DNA of 14,717 nt from Bradyrhizobiaceae bacterium (GTDB taxonomy: Bacteria > Pseudomonadota > Alphaproteobacteria > Rhizobiales > Hyphomicrobiaceae): NCBI GenBank assembly GCA_947475855.1, contig CANJPN010000099.1, forward strand, positions 1 to 14,717, written 5' to 3'. The position numbers were made by a program, and so were the translations under genes. This document shows positions 7,608 through 13,230 of this stretch, piece by piece (within the stretch, counting starts at the first letter, position 1; each line of letters begins with the position of its first letter). Under the pieces are notes generated by a model that had not been told where the DNA came from, made no database searches, and was given only the letters and a program-made list of their open reading frames with translations.

Positions 7608-7637
7608 GTAGTACGCAGGGGTTTGTCAGATGGATCT
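7608..7637 (-). promoter_or_regulatory. Possible sigma-E-like promoter facing folE
   Basis: Read on the minus strand this is AGATCC (7632-7637), 18 bases, then TACTAC (7608-7613). It has the spacing of the rpoE promoter and differs at one base in the -35 box, but the -10 match is poor. Transcription would begin about 138 bases before folE. It would let RpoE drive the folE-phr operon. Weak: a chance match cannot be excluded. Confidence 0.3.
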
Positions 7638-7663
7638 ACCTCGATCGGTAGTTCAGGGTTGAA

Positions 7664-7701
7664 AGGCCGGTCATGAAAGACCGGTCATGAAAAGCCGGCC
7701 T
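7664..7701. repeat. Tandem and inverted repeats in the folE-rpoE intergenic region
   Basis: CCGGTCATGAAA occurs twice with a 14-base period (7667-7678 and 7681-7692), followed by CCGGCC (7695-7700). CCGGTC (7667-7672) and GACCGG (7679-7684) form a perfect inverted repeat with a 6-base spacer. An outer pair AGGCCGG (7664-7670) and CCGGCCT (7695-7701) encloses the whole. Such nested symmetry between divergent operons suggests a binding site for a dimeric regulator. No protein can be named from the sequence, and the site is distinct from the sigma-E promoter about 75 bases downstream. Confidence 0.6.
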
Positions 7702-7775
7702 ATGCTAGATGGGCCGCAATTCAGTCTGGACCAGGGCCAATTTTGCCCGGCTGACCGTCAGATTCGGAGTTCTCA

Positions 7776-7805
7776 TGATCCGTTCTGGAAACGCGGCCGT
7801 AAGGG
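7776..7805 (+). promoter_or_regulatory. RpoE-type promoter of rpoE-chrR
   Basis: TGATCC (7776-7781), an 18-base spacer and TAAGGG (7800-7805). From memory the Rhodobacter sphaeroides RpoE consensus is TGATCC with N18 and a TAAG-like -10, so this is a full -35 match with correct spacing. It implies a start of transcription near 7812, just before the ribosome-binding site AGGAGA (7817-7822) of ATG 7829, and positive autoregulation. The match also excludes the longer ORF start at 7709. The folE-rpoE gap (7464-7828) holds nothing else I could support beyond the repeats and the weak minus-strand element. Confidence 0.75.
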
Positions 7806-7828
7806 TTGCTGTGGCCAGGAGAACAGAT

Positions 7829-8431
7829 ATGGTTCGGGCGTTGCAAGTCCGGCGGTTGCTATCAGCTCCGCTGGAGATCCAATCGCGAGCGTCGATGTCC
7901 GATCTGCTGTCCCGCATAGCCCGGGAACGAAGTGAAGCTGCTTTTGGCGAGCTGTTCCAGCGGTACGCGCTGAAGGTGAAGGCCTACATGCTGCGCCAGG
8001 GGGCGGATTCGGCTACGGCGGAGGAGCTCGCGCAGGAGACGTTGCTCGTCGTTTGGCGGAAGGCGGCGCTCTATTCTGCGGAAAAAGGGAGCCTTTCCAC
8101 GTGGATTTTTACAATCGCGCGGAATCTGCGGATCGATCGGCTTCGTAAAGAATCTGCCTGGCAGGAATTGCCAGACAACATTGCAGAAACTCTGGTGTCT
8201 GACGATCAGGCGCCTGACGAAGCGGTGTCCGACAGGCAACGCGAGGTTCGTGTTCGGGCCGTCCTCGCGGAATTGTCGGCCGAGCAGCGGCAAGTGGTCG
8301 AGATGGCCTATGTCGAAGGGTTGTCCCACAGCGAGATATCGGAACGTCTCGGATTGCCGCTCGGAACGGTCAAATCTCGGATGAGGCTGGCGTATCAGAA
8401 AGTCAGGACTGCGCTCGAGGAATTGAAATGA
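7829..8431 (+). CDS. rpoE: ECF sigma factor of the RpoE/ChrR type
   Basis: RNA polymerase sigma factor, held inactive by the ChrR anti-sigma factor encoded next; in Rhodobacter the pair controls the response to singlet oxygen. The 200-residue protein has region 2 (FGELFQRYALKVKAYMLR through STWIFTIARNLRIDRLRKE, about 38-108) and region 4 (AVLAELSAEQRQVVEMAYVEG and the helix-turn-helix SHSEISERLGLPLGTVKSRM), with no other domain, as expected for ECF factors. The start chosen is ATG 7829, with AGGAGA six bases upstream and a sigma-E-like promoter just before it. ATG 7895 is the alternative and would drop a 22-residue leader of unclear value. Its stop overlaps the chrR start (ATGA), typical of sigma/anti-sigma pairs. 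Confidence 0.92.
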   Translation: MVRALQVRRLLSAPLEIQSRASMSDLLSRIARERSEAAFGELFQRYALKVKAYMLRQGADSATAEELAQETLLVVWRKAALYSAEKGSLSTWIFTIARNLRIDRLRKESAWQELPDNIAETLVSDDQAPDEAVSDRQREVRVRAVLAELSAEQRQVVEMAYVEGLSHSEISERLGLPLGTVKSRMRLAYQKVRTALEELK

Positions 8432-9099
8432 CTGGGAAGATTGAACATCATCTGGACGCGGCAACTCTGATGGCTTTTTCGGCCGGTTGTCTTGGCGAGC
8501 CATTGTCGGCGGTTGCTGCCGCGCACCTGGAGATGTGCGCGCACTGCCGTGCAGAGCTTGTCGATATCGATTTGATTGGCGGGGTTCTGCTAGAGGGGAT
8601 GCCGGCGAGCGGTGTTTTAAACGCCCAAGCTGCATTGCCGGCAATGCCGGGAGACGTCGTGCCGATGTCAGGTCGGAACGGAGGTCCAGGGGGGAAGGAC
8701 AAGGCGAGATACTCCGATGGGCCTCAGAGTTTCGCTGCGCGGATCGGCGTCGATCTCGCCCATGTTCCGTGGCGGCGGCTCGGGCCGGGCGTCTGGCATT
8801 ACAGGGTGAAGCTGTCTCCTGGCGTCAAAGGCGACTTGCGGCTGCTGAAGATTGCAGCCGGCAAGCGGATGCCGGAGCATGGGCATGGGGGCTCGGAGTT
8901 GACGCTGGTTCTCGACGGCGCTTATCGCGACGAGAGGGGGGAGTATCGCTGTGGCGATATCCAGGACGTGGACGAGGCTGACGAGCATCAGCCGGTTGCC
9001 GATCCCCAGTTGGGTTGCGTATGCATCATCGCGAGCGAGCAGCGGGTCCGCTACAAAGGCATCGTCAATCGCCTCCTGCAGCCGTTGATTGGTATCTGA
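8428..9099 (+). CDS. chrR: Zinc-binding cupin anti-sigma factor ChrR
   Basis: Cytoplasmic anti-sigma factor that binds and inhibits RpoE. The 223-residue protein has the two-domain build of Rhodobacter ChrR. The N-terminal anti-sigma domain (about 1-85) carries the zinc pattern H7/H8, H33, C37, C40 (HLEMCAHC). The C-terminal cupin domain (about 100-210) carries H151, H153, E157 (EHGHGGSE) and H187. These lie at a constant offset of 10 from the Rhodobacter residues I recall (H141, H143, E147, H177), and C197/C199 at the same offset from C187/C189. All metal ligands are intact. ATG 8428 overlaps the rpoE stop. Signal sensing by the cupin (singlet oxygen or organic peroxide) is family knowledge. 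The SDR gene follows after 16 bases. Confidence 0.92.
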   Translation: MTGKIEHHLDAATLMAFSAGCLGEPLSAVAAAHLEMCAHCRAELVDIDLIGGVLLEGMPASGVLNAQAALPAMPGDVVPMSGRNGGPGGKDKARYSDGPQSFAARIGVDLAHVPWRRLGPGVWHYRVKLSPGVKGDLRLLKIAAGKRMPEHGHGGSELTLVLDGAYRDERGEYRCGDIQDVDEADEHQPVADPQLGCVCIIASEQRVRYKGIVNRLLQPLIGI

Positions 9100-9115
9100 G
9101 GAGGCACGCAGCGCC

Positions 9116-9889
9116 ATGCCGTATCCTTGGACGACGGCATGGGTGACCGGTGCAAGCACGGGGATTGGACGTGAGCTCGTCAACCTGCTTGCCGCTGCCG
9201 GCGTCAGGGTTGCAGCGACGGCGCGTAGCGCGGACAAGCTTGCAGAGTTGGCGCGGAGGTCGCCGAGCATCCTCGCAATTCCATGCGACGTGACGGATCG
9301 CGCCGCGATGCGCGATGCGCATGATCGGATCATTGCTTCGTTCGGGCGGATCGATCTCGCTATTCTCAATGCCGGTGTGTGGGACCAGACGCCTGCGTCC
9401 AAGTTCGATGCCGGTCGCGCGGCCGAGACGATGGCAGTGAACTACCTAGGTCTCGCCAATGCGGTCGATCCGCTGGTGGCGGAGATGGTTGCGCGCAAAG
9501 GCGGGCACATCGCGCTCGTGTCGTCGGTGGCGGGATATCGTGGCCTGCCGCTGGCGTCCTACTACGCTCCGAGCAAGGCGGCGGCGACAAGTCTTGCCGA
9601 GGTGCTGCGGGGTGAGCTGCCGCGTCACGGGATCAAGATCAGCATGATCAACCCGGGTTTCGTCGAGACGCCGATGACTGCCGTGAACAAATTCCCGATG
9701 CCTTACATGATCAAGGCAGATGACGCCGCGATGCGGATTCTGCGCGGCCTGCAGAAGGGCAAGTTCGAGATCGTGTTTCCCTGGCAGATGATGGCGATGA
9801 TGAAGCTCGCGCGACTGCTGCCTTATCCGGTGTATTTCTGGCTCGTGCAGAACGTCATCGCCAAGCAGGCCAGTGAGCCTGAGCAGTGA
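9116..9889 (+). CDS. Short-chain dehydrogenase/reductase (SDR)
   Basis: NAD(P)-dependent oxidoreductase of unknown substrate; 257 residues. The Rossmann nucleotide motif is TGASTGIG (11-18), the structural motif NAG (85-87), and the catalytic set N109, S136/S137 and Y150-x3-K154 (YAPSK); all are intact. After NPGFVETPMT (179-188) the C-terminal third contains VFPWQMMAMMKLARLLPYPVYFWLV, unusually hydrophobic, which may bind membrane or a lipid substrate. ATG 9116 follows GAGGAGG (9098-9104), which overlaps the chrR stop, so it is probably the third gene of the rpoE-chrR operon. As I recall, a short-chain dehydrogenase gene also lies in the Rhodobacter sigma-E-regulated set, which would fit, but I cannot confirm orthology. 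Confidence 0.88.
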   Translation: MPYPWTTAWVTGASTGIGRELVNLLAAAGVRVAATARSADKLAELARRSPSILAIPCDVTDRAAMRDAHDRIIASFGRIDLAILNAGVWDQTPASKFDAGRAAETMAVNYLGLANAVDPLVAEMVARKGGHIALVSSVAGYRGLPLASYYAPSKAAATSLAEVLRGELPRHGIKISMINPGFVETPMTAVNKFPMPYMIKADDAAMRILRGLQKGKFEIVFPWQMMAMMKLARLLPYPVYFWLVQNVIAKQASEPEQ

Positions 9890-9920
9890 GAGCGGTGCTT
9901 TCGACCGACAACCTGTGTCT

Positions 9921-10697
9921 TCACAATGAGCCGGATTGCTCGCGCTTGTTGAGGTCGGTGAGCAGCATTTCGATTTCGGCGGTGCGCTCATTTCTGGCCG
10001 CGGGCTGGGTTTTGTCTTGGCGCTGACGCTGGCGTTCCTGCAGGCGCAAGGCAAATGGCGAGGCTCCGGACGTCTTCAGCCGACGGCCACCAGCAATCAG
10101 CAAGGGGTGACCGGGCTGCTCGAGGTCGAGTTCCTCGAGGAAGGTCTCGCGGAGTGCGTAAAAGCTCTGCAATATCGCGTCGCGGACAAGCTTTCGATAT
10201 TCGAGGGAAATGTCCTTCTTTTTGCGGGGATCGATCGTCATCAGTGCGCGGCGCATGTCGTGCAGCTGCGTGTAAGGATAGAGGCCAATCAGGTCGTCGG
10301 TTTCGCCGACATTGCGGTAAACAATACGCATGTTGTCGATCGAAGCTGACAGGCGGCAGAAGGCGGCGAGATAGTCATCCGGCGTCGGATAGGGCTTTTC
10401 GCAGAATGTGTAGAGCTCGTTCTTGGTCGCCACGACCGCGCGCCATTCCGCTTCCAGGCTCGACACGAAGCTCGAGCGCTTCTGGTAGACGTTGGAAATA
10501 TAGGCGACGCCGCCAGTCGCGATCAGCAGGCTCATGTCGCGCAGGAACTCGTAGATGTCCTTCAGCGCGCCTTCGAGGCCGAGATACTTGAAGACGGGAA
10601 TGTGGTCAGAGAACTTGGCGAGCAGCGATATGCCGAGCACGATCGCAAGGAAGAGATAGAGGCGGCCAAGGGTGCGGCGGAGGCTGTTGCGGGTCAT
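9921..10697 (-). CDS. Hypothetical membrane protein with two N-terminal helices
   Basis: I do not recognise a named family. The 258-residue protein starts with basic MTRNSLRRTLGR, then TM1 (about 12-29, LYLFLAIVLGISLLAKF) and TM2 (about 55-70, MSLLIATGGVAYISNV), followed by a long soluble part. The soluble part has a helical acidic/basic character, an SSLEAEWRAVVATKNELYTFC stretch, Y-rich YPYTQLHDMRRALM, and ends in a low-complexity basic tail with repeated Q/R (LQERQRQRQDKTQPAARNER). Both termini are probably cytoplasmic. ATG 10697 has a weak ribosome-binding site. It sits 61 bases after the stop of the Ada-like gene on the same strand and tail-to-tail with the SDR gene (31-base gap), so it need not belong to the sigma-E operon. 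Confidence 0.7.
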   Translation of the reverse strand: MTRNSLRRTLGRLYLFLAIVLGISLLAKFSDHIPVFKYLGLEGALKDIYEFLRDMSLLIATGGVAYISNVYQKRSSFVSSLEAEWRAVVATKNELYTFCEKPYPTPDDYLAAFCRLSASIDNMRIVYRNVGETDDLIGLYPYTQLHDMRRALMTIDPRKKKDISLEYRKLVRDAILQSFYALRETFLEELDLEQPGHPLLIAGGRRLKTSGASPFALRLQERQRQRQDKTQPAARNERTAEIEMLLTDLNKREQSGSL

Positions 10698-10758
10698 GAC
10701 GGGGATTGGGTACCGTGGGCTATTGCGGGCATTCTAAGGATGGGGCGGCGATCTTCCT

Positions 10759-11394
10759 CTAGCCCGAAATGCGGGCGGATTCATGCAGCTTCGGTGCATA
10801 GCCGCATTTCAGGGCGCCGATGATGCCCGCCGGTGTCAGTGCGAAGACCGTGCCATGCCGGGGTCGGACTAGAGGCGAGCCGTATCCCGCGAAGCTCCAT
10901 GGGAGCAGGCAATCGGCGAGGATGAGATAGCAGCAGTCGGTCGCGCTGTCATGGACGCAGGTTCCCGCAGGAAGGTCGGCGTAATCGTAGGGGCGAAGCT
11001 GCTTCTTGCCGTGGAGGTCGATGCGCTGGGAATGGAGCGCTTGATCGATTTCGGCGGCGCGAGCGTTGGTTTGCAACCCGTGAGCGCGAGACCAGGCTTC
11101 AGCGAAACGCAAGGCGTCGGCGCGACGGCATTCAAAGCAGGGGCGATGGCCGGCAGCAAGGGCGGTGGGTTCGTCCAGGAAGAAGAGTTCGGTATAGCGG
11201 CCAGGGGACATCACCTCGCGGCGGCGGCCGCGGAATTCCGTGACGCAGCAGATCCATTGCCGGGAGACCCAACGGCGAGCGCCAAGCGTTTTGCCAGCGA
11301 CGTGGAGGGCACCGCCGCGATTGCCCATCAACGTGCCGCGGGCCGGATCTGCGAGGATCTCGCCGTTCGGTGCGACGCGGTTCTGCAACGGCAT
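10759..11394 (-). CDS. Conserved hypothetical protein with Ada-like zinc-site pattern
   Basis: Function unknown; 211 residues. It opens with NRVAPNGEILADPARGTLMGNRGG, then an Arg/Trp segment ARRWVSRQWICC and a region YTELFFLDEPTALAAGHRPCFECRR (67-91). The C49/C50 pair followed by FF.....A.AAGHRPCxxC (C86, C89) mirrors the Ada metal-binding domain, where IYCRPSC is followed by FF...A.A.AGFRPCKRC, so I infer a four-cysteine-like zinc module with no alkyltransferase domain. The remainder has a helical EID..LHS.RIDL segment and a compact C-terminal part without known motifs. Start ATG 11394 has AAGGAG (minus strand, 11410-11405) ten bases upstream. The family looks widespread in Alphaproteobacteria but I cannot name it. 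It is the first of two same-strand genes. Confidence 0.75.
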   Translation of the reverse strand: MPLQNRVAPNGEILADPARGTLMGNRGGALHVAGKTLGARRWVSRQWICCVTEFRGRRREVMSPGRYTELFFLDEPTALAAGHRPCFECRRADALRFAEAWSRAHGLQTNARAAEIDQALHSQRIDLHGKKQLRPYDYADLPAGTCVHDSATDCCYLILADCLLPWSFAGYGSPLVRPRHGTVFALTPAGIIGALKCGYAPKLHESARISG

Positions 11395-11680
11395 ACGGCG
11401 CGGGCTCCTTTTTTCACATGCAAAGTGGCGGCTGCGGCCGGAAAATAGCGGGAGGCGCCGTCGACGTGCAGTAGATCAGAATAGCCGGTCGATCGGGAGG
11501 TACTCGAATAGCTTCATGTGGTCGAAGAGGGGCTTTCGTGTGGGCATATGCACGAGCCGGGGCCTAGACGGCAGAGATCAACAACGGCTTGGGCCTTCCA
11601 CCGGCACCTGGTTGACCGATTGCACCAGCGCGGCGGGTGTGCGACGCAATGCAAATCCCAGAAACAAGGGGGAGATCGGC

Positions 11681-12688
11681 GTGCTCATATTCTTCTCGAC
11701 GCGCGGAGTTCGTGGACGCAAAGCCAGGGCGCTTGCAGGCGCCGCAATGGTGGCAGCCCACCTGATTGGGCCTGCCTACGGCCAAGACACATTTCCGTCG
11801 CGGTCGATCAATCTGATCGTGCCTTTTGCGCCAGGCGGCTCGACGGATGTGATCGCGCGCGTGGTTGCAGAGGCGATGCGGCCCGCCCTCGGGCAGTCGA
11901 TCATCATCGACAACCGGGCGGGAGCCGGAGGAAGCACGGGCACGGCTGCGATCTCAAAGGCTACGCCCGACGGCTATACGATCGGCATGGGGACGGCTTC
12001 GACGCTCGCCATCAACCCGGCGGTTTATCGCAACCTCGCCTACGACGTGCTCAAGGACCTCGAGCCGATCACCAATCTCGCCGTGGTGCCGAACATCATG
12101 GCGATCCATCCGGGGCAGCCGGCGAAGGATATGGCGGCGTTCGTGGCGCTGCTGAAGACGCAGCCGGGCAAGCTCTCGTATGGTTCGTCGGGCGTGGGTT
12201 CGGTCAGCCATCTGATGGGCGAGCAGTTCAAGATGGCGACCGGCACCGACATGGCGCACGTGCCGTATCGTGGCATCGGGCCGGCGCTCAATGATGCCGT
12301 GGGCGGGCACATCCAGGTGATGTTCGACAACCTGCCGACGACGCTGCCGATGGTGGAGGGCGGCAAGCTCCGGGCGATGGGGGTCTCTTCGGCGAAGCGG
12401 TTGCCGGTGCTTCCGGATGTGCCGACGTTCGCGGAACTAAAGATGGACGAGCTCGACTGGATGGCGTTTTTCGGTCTCGTGGCGCCTGCAGGAACGCCGC
12501 CGCAGATCATCAAGCGCTTCTGGGCAGCGGCGTCCGATGCGCTGGGGCAGGCCGACGTGAAAGAGAAGCTCGTGGCGCAGCAAGCAGTTCCCGTTGGCAA
12601 TTCTCCGGAAGCGTTTCGGGCCGAGATCGCGCGTGAACTGGCGCGACACAAGCGGGCGGTGGCGGCGGCCAACATCAAGGTGGAGTGA
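11681..12688 (+). CDS. Bug/TctC family periplasmic solute-binding receptor
   Basis: Periplasmic receptor of the tripartite tricarboxylate transporter type, usually binding small carboxylates; the ligand is unknown. The 335-residue protein has a signal peptide (basic GVRGRKAR, hydrophobic LAGAAMVAAHLIGP, likely cleavage AYG|Q after 34) and family landmarks INLIVPFAPGGSTDVIAR, IIDNRAGAGGSTGT, TPDGYTIGMGT, KLSYGSSGVGSVSHL, MAHVPYRGIGPAL and GGKLRAMGV..AKR, ending with a full C-terminal helix. GTG 11681 is chosen because GGGGGAG (11668-11674) lies six bases upstream; the frame is open further but upstream residues are not protein-like. No tctA/tctB membrane genes are next to it, as is common for orphan Bug receptors. 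The 286-base gap before it (11395-11680) holds two divergent starts but no promoter I can support. Confidence 0.92.
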   Translation: MLIFFSTRGVRGRKARALAGAAMVAAHLIGPAYGQDTFPSRSINLIVPFAPGGSTDVIARVVAEAMRPALGQSIIIDNRAGAGGSTGTAAISKATPDGYTIGMGTASTLAINPAVYRNLAYDVLKDLEPITNLAVVPNIMAIHPGQPAKDMAAFVALLKTQPGKLSYGSSGVGSVSHLMGEQFKMATGTDMAHVPYRGIGPALNDAVGGHIQVMFDNLPTTLPMVEGGKLRAMGVSSAKRLPVLPDVPTFAELKMDELDWMAFFGLVAPAGTPPQIIKRFWAAASDALGQADVKEKLVAQQAVPVGNSPEAFRAEIARELARHKRAVAAANIKVE

Positions 12689-12698
12689 GTGGCGTCGT

Positions 12699-12725
12699 GG
12701 GGTCAGGCCCGCAGGGTCTGACCCC
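12699..12725 (+). repeat. GGGTCAG hairpin repeat, copy 1
   Basis: GGGGTCAGGCCC (12699-12710), loop GCA (12711-12713) and GGGTCTGACCCC (12714-12725) form a 12-bp stem with one G-U pair. It starts 11 bases after the TctC stop, so it could help end transcription or stabilise the mRNA, but there is no following T-run. A close relative lies at 12955-12979, in the same direction, so I treat it as a repeat rather than a dedicated terminator. Confidence 0.7.
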
Positions 12726-12759
12726 GACCATCCCGCATGCCTGTGCAAACAATTGGCTA

Positions 12760-12850
12760 TGCGCCCCCGGACGAACGTTCCGACCGAAAGGTCGGAGCGT
12801 GAAGATCCGGGGTCTTTACCCCTTTCAGAGGTGTAAAGGTCCCGGATAGC
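12760..12850 (+). repeat. Palindromic interspersed repeat, copy B
   Basis: Positions 12760-12821 match the reverse complement of 987-1048 at 51 of 62 positions without gaps. Structure: TGCGCCCCCGGACGA end, then a strong hairpin ACGTTCCGACC (12775-12785), GAAA loop, GGTCGGAGCGT (12790-12800) with one G-U pair, and a central CTTTAC ... GTAAAG stem (12814-12838) enclosed by CCGG (12807-12810) and CCGG (12842-12845). The right-hand terminal arm present in copy A is not found, so this copy seems truncated or diverged. Exact right limit uncertain. Confidence 0.75.
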
Positions 12851-12954
12851 CTCGCCACTCGCTAGGCTGGCGACTGCGGCGCGAAAATACGCCGGATCGT
12901 TTCCGGCCGGCTCGGCTTCCGGGAACGCAGGAGATTTCTGTGATAGCTCGAGCG

Positions 12955-12979
12955 GGTCAGACCCGCGGGGTCTGCCCCG
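12955..12979 (+). repeat. GGGTCAG hairpin repeat, copy 2
   Basis: GGGTCAGACCC (12955-12965), loop GCG, GGGTCTGCCCC (12969-12979), an 11-bp stem with one mismatch. It matches copy 1 closely, including the following CGAC. The position that is a G-U pair in copy 1 is an A-T pair here. The two copies flank copy B of the larger repeat about 250 bases apart. Confidence 0.7.
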
Positions 12980-13230
12980 ACGAACTCGACTCCGACGAAC
13001 GCGGCGCGACGATGGGGCTCGGTCGATGATGGGGCGGTTGATTGACAAGGGTTGCTCAAATCCGGAGAGTGTCGGCAACACCCTTCCACTGAAACGTCGT
13101 TTCGACGAGGGCCGCAGATCCGGCCAAACCGCTCGAGACGTCTCTGCGCCCGAGATGCCATGAACAGCTCTGCCGATACACTTTTCGTGCTCTTTCCCTA
13201 CGGCTCTGCTGCCAGCGAAGAGCTGCCCCG

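Larger units (their letters stand above)
12689..13230. other. Gene-free interval with repeats
   Basis: About 540 bases between the TctC receptor and the molybdenum hydroxylase gene. No ORF here looks protein-like. It holds two related GGGTCAG hairpins and, between them, copy B of the palindromic repeat. A TTGACA at 13042-13047 resembles a -35 box, but no convincing -10 box follows at 16-18 bases. A GAAGAG (13217-13222) eight bases before ATG 13231 is a plausible ribosome-binding site. Nothing else was seen. Confidence 0.6.

Noticed and set aside
7709..7828. Longer N-terminus for the sigma factor
   Set aside because: This stretch contains the TGATCC-N18-TAAGGG promoter, and its residues do not resemble ECF sigma factors; AGGAGA before ATG 7829 is a better start.
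11240..11680. Longer N-terminus for the TctC receptor
   Set aside because: It overlaps the opposite-strand Ada-like gene, and a classic signal peptide begins only at GTG 11681.
12699..12725. Intrinsic terminator after the TctC gene
   Set aside because: The stem is strong, but no T-run follows and a near-identical hairpin occurs at 12955, so a repeat is the better reading.
13042..13070. TTGACA box before the molybdenum hydroxylase gene
   Set aside because: No plausible -10 box lies at 16-18 bases, so a sigma-70 promoter is not supported.
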